From Planctomycetota bacterium (GTDB lineage: Bacteria > Planctomycetota > UBA1135 > UBA2386), in contig JAEUHS010000083.1 in assembly GCA_016794035.1 (NCBI GenBank), forward strand, positions 1 to 57,427: DNA of 57,427 nucleotides, in the 5' to 3' direction. Both the position numbers and the translations under genes were made by a program. Shown here piece after piece: positions 41,578-50,454 of this stretch (position 1 is its first letter; every line of letters begins with the position of its first letter). The notes below the pieces were generated by a model. It was not told where the DNA came from and did not search any database. It saw nothing but the letters and a program-made list of their open reading frames with translations.

Positions 41578-41583
41578 TAGACT
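41578..41583 (+). promoter_or_regulatory. Candidate -10 box of the PDZ protein gene, short-leader
   Basis: TAGACT ends 11 bases before the ATG at 41595, and just after the rpsG terminator hairpin. No clear -35 is seen. Confidence 0.35.
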
Positions 41584-41594
41584 GGAACCCGCCG

Positions 41595-42860
41595 ATGAAG
41601 TCGATTCCCCTGCTGCTGTATCTGGTCTCGGCGGGCCTGTTCGGGTTCGCCGGCTGGACGGTCTACGAGATGCTGCCGCTGTGGAAGGCGCCGGTGCGTG
41701 AGGCCGCGACGCGGAGCGGGCAGGAGGACGGCACCCGCGGGCTCGCGCTCGGCAAGGGGCAGGGGCCGACGGTGGACTGGACCTACCATGCCGGCACCGC
41801 CAGCTGGTGGGCGGGCCTGAAGGAAGTCAACCTGATCGGCAAGCTGCCGCCGCCGCCCGACGTCAAGACCGACGACGCGCCGCCGCCACCGCCGCCGCCG
41901 CCGCCGGTGCGTCCGCTGGAGGAGATCATCGAACTGGTCTCGATCGCGCACGACGGCAAGAGCCAGGGGCGAGGCGGCTATTCGCACGTGATCGTGCGCT
42001 ACAAGCCGGAAGCGAACGTGCAGCCGCCGGAGTGGTACATGCTCGAGAACGCGCCGCCGGCGAGCGGCGTCTCCGCGGGCTCGCGCGACGTGGTGGCAGC
42101 CGTTCCGGGGCGAGTGCCGGGCCGGCCGGGGCAGCGGCCGGCGCCGCCGCCGGCGCGACCGGCGACACCGTTGCCCACGTCGATGGTGGGGCGCGAGATC
42201 CTGCAGAAGCTCTGGGTCGACGATGGCGGCGACCCGCGCCGCAGCAATCGCCTATGGCCCGGCTTCGAGGACATCCAGCTGGTGCGCGTCGCCGCCGATG
42301 CGCAGTCCGCCTTCTTCGTGCGCACGCCGCCGCCGCCCAAGCCGGGCGAGACCGCCCCCGAGCCCAAAGAAGAGGAACTGCTGAAGACCAGCATGAACCT
42401 GAGCCAGGACGTGCTGCGGGAACTGCGCCGCCTGCAGGGTCGCGACGGCGAGGTGCCGACTCGCGATCCGGCCGCGACCGCGGCCGCGAAGGGCACCTGG
42501 GTCGAGGTCGACGAGACCACGCAGATCAACGGCGTACGGCACATCGGCCGCAAGGATGCGCAGCGCTTCGAGCAGGACAGCGACCGGCTGTTCGAACAGA
42601 TGAACGTCGACACCTACGTCAGCAAGACCAGCAGCCTCAAGGGCCTGATCGTGCGCAACGTCGACCCGAAGCTGGCACAGCAGTTCGGCGTCGCCGCCGG
42701 CGAAGTGCTGCTCGAACTGAACGGTCGACCGGTGCAGACGCAGGCGCAGGCGCTGCAGCTCGGCAAGGGCGACTACCAGCGGGGTGTGCGCACGTTCGTC
42801 ACCAAGTGGCTCGCCAACGGTCAGATCATCGAGCGCACCTACCAGGCCCCGGACCGCTGA
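41595..42860 (+). CDS. Inner-membrane protein with proline-rich linker and C-terminal PDZ-like domain (GspC-like layout)
   Basis: A 421-residue protein. Residues about 4-24 form a single membrane anchor (LLLYLVSAGLFGFAGWTVYE). A Pro-rich linker follows (DDAPPPPPPPPPVRP near 93-107), then a beta segment (EEIIELVSIAHDGKSQG, SHVIVRYKPE), a second Pro/Arg-rich linker, a middle domain, and a C-terminal PDZ-like part: SLKGLIVRNVDPKLAQQFGV, then GEVLLELNGRPVQTQAQALQ. The order anchor, linker, beta domain, PDZ is that of GspC of type II secretion, but no other gsp genes are nearby and similarity is too weak to claim. The other possibility is a general scaffold. It starts 111 bases after rpsG. Confidence 0.75.
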   Translation: MKSIPLLLYLVSAGLFGFAGWTVYEMLPLWKAPVREAATRSGQEDGTRGLALGKGQGPTVDWTYHAGTASWWAGLKEVNLIGKLPPPPDVKTDDAPPPPPPPPPVRPLEEIIELVSIAHDGKSQGRGGYSHVIVRYKPEANVQPPEWYMLENAPPASGVSAGSRDVVAAVPGRVPGRPGQRPAPPPARPATPLPTSMVGREILQKLWVDDGGDPRRSNRLWPGFEDIQLVRVAADAQSAFFVRTPPPPKPGETAPEPKEEELLKTSMNLSQDVLRELRRLQGRDGEVPTRDPAATAAAKGTWVEVDETTQINGVRHIGRKDAQRFEQDSDRLFEQMNVDTYVSKTSSLKGLIVRNVDPKLAQQFGVAAGEVLLELNGRPVQTQAQALQLGKGDYQRGVRTFVTKWLANGQIIERTYQAPDR

Positions 42861-42900
42861 TCGCCGCGGCCCCGGGCCCTCCAACCCGCGAGCCCTACCC

Positions 42901-43647
42901 GTGTCGTCCACGTCGCCCGGCCTGCTGACCGTCGACCGCGGCAACAGCACCATCGACTGCCAGCGGCACGACGACGGGGCGCGGTTGGCGTTCGACGTCG
43001 CCGCCGCGGACCCCGCACCGCTGCTCGCCTTCCTGCGCCGTGCCGGCCTCCGCTCCGCCGTCGCCTGCAGCGTCGTGCGGGAGGGTCTGGCCGCGGTCGA
43101 GTCCGAACTCGCCGCAGCCGGTGTCGCGCTGCGCATCGCCGGCCGCGACTTCGGCTACCCGCTGGTGCTCGACTACGAGACGCCGGCCACGCTCGGCGCC
43201 GACCGTTGGGTGGGGGCGTTCGGTGCCTGGCAGCAGCATGGGCGGTCGATCGTCGTCGACTGCGGCACGGCGACGACGGTCAACCTCGTCGAGGCCGACG
43301 GCACGTTTCGCGGCGGGCCGATCGCACCCGGCCTGCGCGCGTTCGCCGCGGGAATGGCGGCGGTGACGCCGGCGTTGCCGGCGCCGGCCTTCGACGCCGA
43401 ACCGCAGCTGCCACCGCGCAGTTCGCAGGCCGCCGTCGACGTCGGGGTGCTGCTCGGCTACTGCGGCATGGTGGAACGGCTCGTCGCGGCGACGCTCGCC
43501 GTCGCGCGCGGGCCGGCGCGCGTCGTCGTGACCGGCGGCCATGCGGCCCGGTTGCTGCGGCGCACGCGGCTGCGGGCGACGCACACCCCGGATCTCGTGC
43601 ATCGGGGGCTGCGTGCCTTGGCGGAGCGCCTCGCATGCGGCTGCTGA
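42901..43647 (+). CDS. coaX: Type III pantothenate kinase
   Basis: CoaX phosphorylates pantothenate in the first step of coenzyme A synthesis; it belongs to the ASKHA fold and needs a monovalent cation. The 248-residue protein has the first phosphate motif LLTVDRGNSTIDC (usually D-x-GNT), the substrate motif TLGADRWVGAFGA, the second phosphate motif SIVVDCGTATTVNLV and GGPIAPGLRAFAAGM, plus VVVTGGHAARL near the end. All fit CoaX. The start is GTG at 42901. It ends within the next gene (13-base overlap). Confidence 0.92.
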   Translation: MSSTSPGLLTVDRGNSTIDCQRHDDGARLAFDVAAADPAPLLAFLRRAGLRSAVACSVVREGLAAVESELAAAGVALRIAGRDFGYPLVLDYETPATLGADRWVGAFGAWQQHGRSIVVDCGTATTVNLVEADGTFRGGPIAPGLRAFAAGMAAVTPALPAPAFDAEPQLPPRSSQAAVDVGVLLGYCGMVERLVAATLAVARGPARVVVTGGHAARLLRRTRLRATHTPDLVHRGLRALAERLACGC

Positions 43648-44630
43648 CGCCGCCCGGGATCGCCGGCGTCGCTGTGGTGCAGTTCGGCGCCGCCGAGCGG
43701 CCGCGATTGGCGCCCTGTCTGCGGTCGACCCGCGGCGAGGCGATCGCCACGGTGCCAGGCGCGCCACCGCGCCGCGCGCTGCTGCAGCTCGACGGCCTCG
43801 TCGTCGACGACGTGCTGGTCGTCGACCGCGGCGCGGTCGGCCTCGAACTGCACCTGCACGGCTCGGCCGCCGTGCTCGCGGCGCTGGCGCGCGCGTTCGT
43901 GTTCGACGACGCACCGGTACTGCCGCCGGCGGTCCGCCTGCTACGCGATGCGATGTGCGAGTCCCAGCTGGAGCTGGCCATCGAACAGCTCGGGCTCGAC
44001 TTCGAACGGTTCTGCCGCGACGTCGCCGATCTGCCGCCAGCGGCGCGCTCGACCGAGCTCGCGGCCGTGCGCGAACGCTCCCGCGTCGCCCTGGCGCAGG
44101 TCGTGCCCGCGCGCCTCGTGCTCCTCGGCGCGCAGAACGCCGGCAAGTCGTCGCTGTTCAACCGGCTGCTGTTCCGCGAGCGGGTGCTGACGGGGCCCGC
44201 GCCGGGGCTGACCCGGGATCCGGTCGCCGAGGTCACCGCGCTGGACGGCTATCCGTACGAAGTCGTCGACACGGCGGGGGAAGGCCCGGCGGCCTCGGCC
44301 GTCGACGGCGCGGCGATCGAACGCGGTCGCCGCTTGCGTTCGCATGCGCTGCAGGTGCTGGTCGTCGACGGCCACCGCGGCCCGAGCGTCGCCGATCGAG
44401 AACTGGCGGGCGGCGCCGTGTTGGTGGTCGCCAACAAGGCCGATCTGCCCCAGGTCGGCTGGCCCGCCGACATGCCCTGCCACCTGCGGGTGTCCTGTGC
44501 CGCCGAGCAGGCCGTGCTGCTGCGCGCGCGCATCGGCGCTGCACTGCGGCAGTGCCGTGCGCTGCCAGCCGCCGGCAGGGTCGGCGGCATCGCCGCGTTG
44601 TCGGCCGAGGACCTGGCCCGGCTGGCCTGA
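43635..44630 (+). CDS. Short MnmE/TrmE-like GTPase
   Basis: A 331-residue GTPase resembling tRNA-modifying MnmE but about 120 residues shorter. The N-terminus has the MnmE formyl-folate-domain start RLLTPPGIAGVAVVQFG and an HLHGSAAV segment. The G domain has P-loop GAQNAGKS (165-172), GLTRDP (191-196), DTAGEG (212-217) and NKAD (about 262). Canonical MnmE ends with a Cys-x-Gly-Lys motif after a long helical domain; here the protein ends AALSAEDLARLA with no such Cys. The N-domain is also reduced. It therefore probably does not perform the MnmE/GidA wobble-uridine reaction, or does so differently. ATG 43635 lies inside coaX, suggesting coupling. Confidence 0.8.
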   Translation: MRLLTPPGIAGVAVVQFGAAERPRLAPCLRSTRGEAIATVPGAPPRRALLQLDGLVVDDVLVVDRGAVGLELHLHGSAAVLAALARAFVFDDAPVLPPAVRLLRDAMCESQLELAIEQLGLDFERFCRDVADLPPAARSTELAAVRERSRVALAQVVPARLVLLGAQNAGKSSLFNRLLFRERVLTGPAPGLTRDPVAEVTALDGYPYEVVDTAGEGPAASAVDGAAIERGRRLRSHALQVLVVDGHRGPSVADRELAGGAVLVVANKADLPQVGWPADMPCHLRVSCAAEQAVLLRARIGAALRQCRALPAAGRVGGIAALSAEDLARLA

Positions 44631-44694
44631 ACACGATGGTGCCGCCGGGTGCCATTGTCGCGACGGACCGGCGCGGGCATGATCGAGGTCCTCG

Positions 44695-46038
44695 ATGATC
44701 GACCACGGCAAACGCGATCTGGTGTCCATCGAGGACCTGAGCACGGCCGAGATCCTCGAGCTGTTCCACCACGCCGACGAGTTCCGCGCGAACCTGACGG
44801 CGTGGACCGATCTGTGTCGCGGCACGATCATGGCGACGTTGTTCTTCGAGCCGAGTACGCGCACGCGGCTCAGCTTCGAATCGGCGATGCTGCGGCTCGG
44901 TGGGGGCGTCATCACCGCTGCCGACGAGAAGAACACCAGCCGCTCCAAGGGAGAGTCGCTGGCCGACACGGTGCGCGTGGTCGGCGGCAGCTACGCCGAC
45001 ATCCTCGTCGTGCGACACCCGGAGGACGGCGCCGCCCGTGTCGCCGCGCGCTACGCGCGGGTGCCGGTCATCAACGGTGGCGACGGTGCGCACGAACATC
45101 CGACCCAGACGCTGTGCGACCTGTACACGCTGTGGAAGGAGAAGGGGCGGCTCGAAGGTCTCGAGGTCGTGCTGTGCGGCGACCTGCGCTACTCGCGCAC
45201 GATCCACTCGTTCTGTTACGCGCTGGCGCGGTTCGGCGCCAACATCGTGACGATGCCCTACCCCGGCTTCGAGCTGCCGGACTACGTGCTGCACCGGCTG
45301 CGGCGCGACTTCGGCGTGCAGACGGCCGCCGCGTCGGTCGGCGATCTGCCCGGCATCGCCGGCAGCAGCAACGCCGCCGCCTATCTGACCGCGAGCAAGC
45401 CGCACCAACTGGCGCTGTTCACCAACCTGACCAACGTCGAGGTCAACCGCATCGACGCGATCTACATGACGCGCGCTCAGCGCGAGCGGCACGCCGGCGA
45501 GGAGACGAGCAACTATCCGCGGCTGTCGCGTTCGACGCTCGGCGCGGCGGCCGCGAAGGACGCCCGCATCATGCACCCGCTGCCGCGCGTCGACGAGATC
45601 GACTACGACATCGACGACGACCCGCGCTCGATCTACTTCCGTCAGGCGGAGCTCGGTGTGCCGATGCGCATGGCGCTGATGGCGTATCTGTTGGGCAAGA
45701 TCCAGCTGCGCGCCGCGCGCCCCGCCGCGCTCGCCGTGATGCCCGGTATCGCCGCCGGCGCTGGTCTGCGCTGCCGCAACGAACGCTGCATCACCAACAA
45801 CGAGGGCGTGCGCTACCTGACGCGCGACTTCCGCTTGCGCGAGGCGGAGTCACCGCCGGTGCTGTCGTGCGCCTACTGTGAGCGCGAGATCGAGGCGCGC
45901 TTCGTCGGTCATGTGCAGAGCCACATCGTGCACCGCTACAACGCCGCCGAGGCGCGCCGCATCAAGCCGGAGAATCGCGTCTACTTCGAGTCCGAGGCCC
46001 AGGCGCAGGCGGCGGGGTTCACGTGCCAGGGCGGGTGA
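44695..46038 (+). CDS. pyrB: Aspartate carbamoyltransferase fused to a PyrI-like zinc domain and Ada-like tail
   Basis: Residues 1 to about 345 are a complete catalytic chain, which makes N-carbamoyl-aspartate in pyrimidine synthesis: FFEPSTRTRLSFESA (carbamoyl-phosphate binding), SKGESLADT (the Ser/Lys loop), HEHPTQTLCDLYT and MHPLPRVDEI. After this a tail of about 100 residues is added. It contains CRNERC (Cys360, Cys365) and CAYC (Cys392, Cys395), the C-x4-C...C-x2-C spacing of the PyrI zinc domain, but no PyrI nucleotide-binding domain. The last part, RIKPENRVYFESEAQAQAAG then FTCQGG, resembles the Ada-type zinc domain with some Cys lost. The ATG at 44695 follows the GTPase by 64 bases. 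The catalytic assignment is certain; the tail is recognised by motif only. Confidence 0.93.
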   Translation: MIDHGKRDLVSIEDLSTAEILELFHHADEFRANLTAWTDLCRGTIMATLFFEPSTRTRLSFESAMLRLGGGVITAADEKNTSRSKGESLADTVRVVGGSYADILVVRHPEDGAARVAARYARVPVINGGDGAHEHPTQTLCDLYTLWKEKGRLEGLEVVLCGDLRYSRTIHSFCYALARFGANIVTMPYPGFELPDYVLHRLRRDFGVQTAAASVGDLPGIAGSSNAAAYLTASKPHQLALFTNLTNVEVNRIDAIYMTRAQRERHAGEETSNYPRLSRSTLGAAAAKDARIMHPLPRVDEIDYDIDDDPRSIYFRQAELGVPMRMALMAYLLGKIQLRAARPAALAVMPGIAAGAGLRCRNERCITNNEGVRYLTRDFRLREAESPPVLSCAYCEREIEARFVGHVQSHIVHRYNAAEARRIKPENRVYFESEAQAQAAGFTCQGG

Positions 46039-46476
46039 GCCGCCACGGGCTGCCGCCTCGCCCGCGGCCGCGACCGCGCGCGGTGCCGACGGGGGCTCGC
46101 GCATCGTCCCAAGCCTGGATGCCATCGAGCGATATCGCACCCGGCAACCGCGCAGGTGCGGCCGCAAGGGCGCTTCGCGGGCCGCATCATGAAGCTGTAA
46201 GCGCCTTGTCGAAAGATGGTTGTGGGACCTTGCAGGCAGGAGGGGTGGCGGCATGATGTTTGATGAAACGCGGCTGCCCCTCGCCGTGCCGGATGGCCCC
46301 CGTCCGCGCAACCAGCTTCGACCGATGTACCATCCCCAGGCCCTGCTTGCGCCCAACGAACGGATCCTGCCGCAGGGTCGTGTTCCGCGGCACGGGGGCT
46401 ACCGTCCGTCGAGGTCGCGCCCAGCGGGCCCCCGTCCATCGACCGCTGCCGACGCATCGACCTCCAGCCAACGCAC
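46039..46476. other. Intergenic region between pyrB and giant lipoprotein 1
   Basis: 438 bases. The first part holds a GC hairpin (46158-46185) that may terminate pyrB. From 46238 a strong Shine-Dalgarno (AGGAGG) precedes a possible 75-codon frame that ends in a 4-base overlap with the large lipoprotein start; it is listed separately with low confidence. I see no clear promoter. Confidence 0.5.
46158..46185 (+). terminator. Hairpin after pyrB, possible terminator
   Basis: GCGGCC (46158-46163) pairs with GGCCGC (46180-46185) around a 16-base loop. It is weak, with no T-run, about 120 bases after the pyrB stop. Confidence 0.25.
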
Positions 46477-46480
46477 GTGA
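46253..46480 (+). CDS. Possible small upstream frame coupled to giant lipoprotein 1
   Basis: A 75-codon frame beginning ATGATG at 46253, nine bases after AGGAGG (46238-46243), one of the best Shine-Dalgarno sites in the window. It ends with TGA at 46478-46480, overlapping the GTG start of the next gene as GTGA. The product (MMFDETRLPLAVPDGPRPRN at the start) is Pro/Arg/Ser-rich without recognisable domain or signal. Third-position GC looks lower than in the surrounding genes, which argues against a conserved protein; it could instead be a translated leader that controls the lipoprotein. It may also simply be leader RNA. Confidence 0.3.
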   Translation: MMFDETRLPLAVPDGPRPRNQLRPMYHPQALLAPNERILPQGRVPRHGGYRPSRSRPAGPRPSTAADASTSSQRT

Positions 46481-49400
46481 AGACCATGGCCCACGCCTCC
46501 GCATTGCCGCACTTCGCCTCCGGGAGCTTCGTCTCCAGCTGCTCGCCGAGTTCCACCGGAGCCTCGGCTGGCCGTCGGCTCGCGCTGCTGGCATCGCTCG
46601 TGCTGGTGGGCTGCAGCAGCGGAGGCGGATCGGTCGACCCGTCGGGTGCAGTCACCACCACGCAGGCGGAACTGCAGCGCGTCGAGTTCGGTCGGCTGGT
46701 CGACGTCTACGGTCTCCAGAACAGCGCCAGTGGTTCGACGATCGAGCTGTTCCGGCGCGACGTGCTGATCGGCAGCAACATCCGCGACGAACGCAGCAGC
46801 AGTGACAACCTGACGGACGCGGAGATCACCTACGACTTCCTCGGCGCCGACCCGGACTCCCTGCAACCGCGCCTGTTCATCCCGCGCGAGCTGGGCTCCC
46901 CGGCCTTCCAGACCGCCTTCGATGCGCTCGACGATCAGCTGCGCGAGGTGGCGCCGATGGTGTTCGGCAGCAGCGGGCCGGGCAATCCGTTCGGGGTCGT
47001 GCCTCGCAACGCCGGCATCCGGCTCACGTTCTCGCGGCCGCTCGGCATCGACGACAGCTTCTTCGTCGAACGCGACGCGAACGGCCAGGTCGTCGCCCTG
47101 CGCAACACCGAGGCGGTGCAGCTGCTGCAGATCGTGGGGGACCCGACGCAGCCCAATGCCTTCAAGCCGCTGCCGGTGCGCGTCATCGTCAACGACCGCA
47201 CGCTGGTGCTCGATCCGGTGCTGCTCGGCAGCGAAGGCCTGCAGTACCAGACGGTCAACAACCCGGCGGGACTGCCCCAGTCGCCCGACCAGTCGGGCGC
47301 CAACCTGCGCATCGCGCTGGCGCTCGAGGGGCCGCTGGCGGTTCCGCAGCTGCGCCCCAAGGCGAGCGGCGATCTGGTCGGCCTCAACAACAGCCAGCGC
47401 AGCGCGATCGTGCGTGACTTCCGCTCCGCGAACGCCAGCGACACGTCCGCCGACATGACGCGCGGCTTCGTGCGCGACCCGCTGCCGCTGCGCATCCTCG
47501 GCGAGATGGTGATGCTGCTCGAGAAGGTCGAGAACATCAACGCGCAGACCCAGGAGGTCACGGTGTTCAAGAACGGCATCGTGCACGAGATCGATCGCGG
47601 CGACGTGCTGCGTTTCGTCGCCGACAGCTCCGGCGTGCCGTTCGGCAGCGCCGAGGTCGTCGCGGATCCGGAGGACGACCGGGGCCAGCCCGGCGTGCAG
47701 CACGTGCGCGTGCGCATCCGGCGCGTCGCCAACCTCGAGTCGATCGATCCGCGCAACAAGCCCGGCTACCCCTCGGTCGTCAGCCAGCGCGAACCGTGGC
47801 TCGTGCTCAACGCGCCGCGCGCGGTGCTCGTGGCCGAGTTCGAGGCCGGTGGCCGCATCGAGAACGGCGTCGTGCGCGGCGACGATCCGCGCTACTTCCT
47901 GTCGTTCACGCCGACGCCGCTGCCGAATCTCGACGGCAGCCAGCCCGACCTCAGTGAGTTCGTGTCGCCGTATGCCGGCGCCGTGGTGCGGTTCACGAAG
48001 CCGGTCGACATCGCGACGGTGAAGTGGGCGGACACGTTCTTCTTCGCGATGCGCGATCTGACCAACAGCTCCAGCATCGATCAGTTCATCGCCTCACGGC
48101 CGAACCAGCAGGGCGGTGTCGGCATGGACCCGGGCGCGTTCAACCCCGCCAAGTACCGCACGCCCTACCTGGTGACGGCGCGTGTCTACGACGAGAACGG
48201 CTCGCAGACCTCGCTGCGGTTGCAGCCCACGGCGGGGTTCTACCTCGACGACACGATGCGCAATCCGCCCGCCGGCGCCGACTATCGCTACTTCCTGCAT
48301 CTGATCGCCGATTCGCCCGAGGGGGGCGTCCGGGATCTCGCGGGCAATCGTGTCGACCTGCAGGGCGACACCGCCGATCGCAGCAACTCGGTCGTGATCC
48401 CGTTCACGGTCGACACGCGCATGAACGGCAACCAGCCGTTCTTCGACGACAACCTGGCGATCTCCGTCGTGCGTCGCTTCGCGAGCCGCGACGAGGATGC
48501 CCAGCCGTCCTACTTCCTCGGCGGCGAGATCCCCGCGCCGGGGCAGGCGCCATTCGCGAACTCCTACCCGCTCGAGGACATGGTCGGCGGTTTCGTCTAC
48601 CTCGACGGCAAGCTGCAGCCGCGGCCGACGACACGGGTGCGCCAGGTGGTGGACAACCTGAACCAGGCGCCGGTGGGCCAGCAGAACACGCCGCTCGCGT
48701 GGTGTCCGCCGACCGTCGCCAACGAACAGCAGATCTCCAACAACACCTCGACGACGCTGCTCAACCTCGGCCTGCAGAACCCGCTGAATCCGTACGGCTG
48801 CCGCCTGCAGACCTGCTGGCGCGAGGTCGACCTCAGCCTGTCGCGCACCGAGCCGTTCGACTTCAACCTCGACATCGAGCAGATGTACTGGGCGCCGTTC
48901 ACCGGCACGAACCTGTCGTACGACGAGTTCGACCGCGTCAGCCTGTTCCTGGGGCACAGCGAGCACCGGCCGATGCCGTGCGTCGGCAACTTCAGCGCGC
49001 TGCCGTCGCTGCCGGAGTCCGGTCTGTCGACGGTCTTCCAGCGCAACTACGTGTGGAATCCGCAGCCGACCGGCAGCGGCGCGGTGATCGAGTCCCAGCC
49101 GGCGCCGGTCGCCGCCTACGTCGACCAGGTGTTGCGCATCGATCCCGCCGCGGTCGTGCTGGAGAGCAACGGCGTCAATCGCTTCCTGCCGCTGCCCAGG
49201 TTCAAGAAGCCCTACTTCGTGTTCCGCGACGAGACCGTGGTGGAGCAGGGCGTCAGCCAGGACATGCAGCTGTCGGACGGCCTGTTCGACGGTTCCGACC
49301 TGGGCGTCACCGGCAACGGCGCCTACCAGCCGCACCTGCTGAGCCCGTTCGCCAACGGACTCGGGCGGCGCCGCGCGGAGTTGCAGAACGGCCTGACGTT

Positions 49401-50454
49401 CGTGAACTCGTTCTGGAACGACGCGCCGAACAGCAACCTCAGCGCGACCACGCAGCGCGAGCGCTTCACCGGCGGTCTGGTCGGCAACGTCGCGCTGCCG
49501 CTGCTCGCCGACTTCTGGACCTACTGCGATCGGCCGGACCTGCCGGCCGGCAACGGCTTCATCGCCGACGGCACCAACGGCTGGCAGATCGCGATCCCGG
49601 TGCAGTCCGATCCGCGGCCGTACTTCCGCGCGTTCAGCGCCGGCCGCGTGCCGGTCGGTGGCCAGACTGCGCTGTGCCGCGCGCCCGGCGACGCCGCCTG
49701 GACCACGGCCGCCGGTGGGTTCGCGCCGCCGGGCAGTCCGACCGGCAACCCGCCCCCGCGCGACAACACGTTCTACTGGATCATGCTCGACCTGTTGAAG
49801 CGGCAGAGCGTGATCACGGCAGGGTTCATCGACATCAACAACCCGCATCGCGTGCCCGAGGGCTTCGCGGATCCGCGCCTCGGTCCGTTCTATCTGGTGA
49901 ACGGCGTCAGCACGCGCCCGGCCAACGTCGTCCCGTCCTTCGCCTACGAGTTCGATCCGCCGCTCGACCAGCAGCCGGCCGGCACCTCGGTCGTGCCGCA
50001 GTTCCGCGGCGCGGGCGTGGTCGACGGCACGCCGTGGTACTGGAACCAGTGGATGAACACGACGACGCCGCTCTACCCGGCGCCGGACTTCACCGCCGCG
50101 GCGCGTCAGCAGTTGAAGCCGACGCCCGAGAACTTCCCGCTCGATCCGTACAAGGCGGGCGACGCCCACATCCGCAAGTGGGACACGCGGCCGATCCCGG
50201 GCTCGGGCACGACGCGCAACTGGTGGACCTACTTCTACAACCGCACGGTCACGCGCTACGTCGACGACCCGAACCTGCTGATGGATCCGAACTTCACGAT
50301 CCAGTTCAAGGGGCCGAACGAGGTCTTCACCCCGAACGACATCCGCTACGTGAACTGGCGCCTCGTGACCAGCAACAACACCGACGCGAGCCCGCCCGTG
50401 AGCCCGACGATCGAGACCTTCGCCATGTCCTACCGGTTCCAGCGCACGAACTGA
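46477..50454 (+). CDS. Giant secreted lipoprotein 1, Ig-like, paralogue of lipoprotein 3
   Basis: A 1325-residue predicted lipoprotein: signal ending LLASLVLVGCSSGGG with lipidated Cys near residue 46. Two segments look like bacterial Ig-like (SbsA/Big_5) strands: PRNAGIRLTFSRPLGIDDSF and YAGAVVRFTKPVDIATV. A later block reads FDFNLDIEQMYWAPF, which recurs in the protein at 54345 as FALDVEQLYWSPF; so do RVEFGRLVDVYG (there VSLGRLVDVYA) and NVALPLLADFW (there PIALPLLVDIK). The C-terminus (YVNWRLVTSNNTDASPPVSP, then TIETFAMSYRF) looks like terminal beta-strands. The start is GTG 46477 or ATG 46486. It is probably a surface protein; its function is unknown. Confidence 0.85.
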   Translation: MKTMAHASALPHFASGSFVSSCSPSSTGASAGRRLALLASLVLVGCSSGGGSVDPSGAVTTTQAELQRVEFGRLVDVYGLQNSASGSTIELFRRDVLIGSNIRDERSSSDNLTDAEITYDFLGADPDSLQPRLFIPRELGSPAFQTAFDALDDQLREVAPMVFGSSGPGNPFGVVPRNAGIRLTFSRPLGIDDSFFVERDANGQVVALRNTEAVQLLQIVGDPTQPNAFKPLPVRVIVNDRTLVLDPVLLGSEGLQYQTVNNPAGLPQSPDQSGANLRIALALEGPLAVPQLRPKASGDLVGLNNSQRSAIVRDFRSANASDTSADMTRGFVRDPLPLRILGEMVMLLEKVENINAQTQEVTVFKNGIVHEIDRGDVLRFVADSSGVPFGSAEVVADPEDDRGQPGVQHVRVRIRRVANLESIDPRNKPGYPSVVSQREPWLVLNAPRAVLVAEFEAGGRIENGVVRGDDPRYFLSFTPTPLPNLDGSQPDLSEFVSPYAGAVVRFTKPVDIATVKWADTFFFAMRDLTNSSSIDQFIASRPNQQGGVGMDPGAFNPAKYRTPYLVTARVYDENGSQTSLRLQPTAGFYLDDTMRNPPAGADYRYFLHLIADSPEGGVRDLAGNRVDLQGDTADRSNSVVIPFTVDTRMNGNQPFFDDNLAISVVRRFASRDEDAQPSYFLGGEIPAPGQAPFANSYPLEDMVGGFVYLDGKLQPRPTTRVRQVVDNLNQAPVGQQNTPLAWCPPTVANEQQISNNTSTTLLNLGLQNPLNPYGCRLQTCWREVDLSLSRTEPFDFNLDIEQMYWAPFTGTNLSYDEFDRVSLFLGHSEHRPMPCVGNFSALPSLPESGLSTVFQRNYVWNPQPTGSGAVIESQPAPVAAYVDQVLRIDPAAVVLESNGVNRFLPLPRFKKPYFVFRDETVVEQGVSQDMQLSDGLFDGSDLGVTGNGAYQPHLLSPFANGLGRRRAELQNGLTFVNSFWNDAPNSNLSATTQRERFTGGLVGNVALPLLADFWTYCDRPDLPAGNGFIADGTNGWQIAIPVQSDPRPYFRAFSAGRVPVGGQTALCRAPGDAAWTTAAGGFAPPGSPTGNPPPRDNTFYWIMLDLLKRQSVITAGFIDINNPHRVPEGFADPRLGPFYLVNGVSTRPANVVPSFAYEFDPPLDQQPAGTSVVPQFRGAGVVDGTPWYWNQWMNTTTPLYPAPDFTAAARQQLKPTPENFPLDPYKAGDAHIRKWDTRPIPGSGTTRNWWTYFYNRTVTRYVDDPNLLMDPNFTIQFKGPNEVFTPNDIRYVNWRLVTSNNTDASPPVSPTIETFAMSYRFQRTN

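Noticed and set aside
46200..46260. A promoter with TTGTCG at 46206-46211 before lipoprotein 1
   Set aside because: No -10-like sequence lies at a suitable distance.
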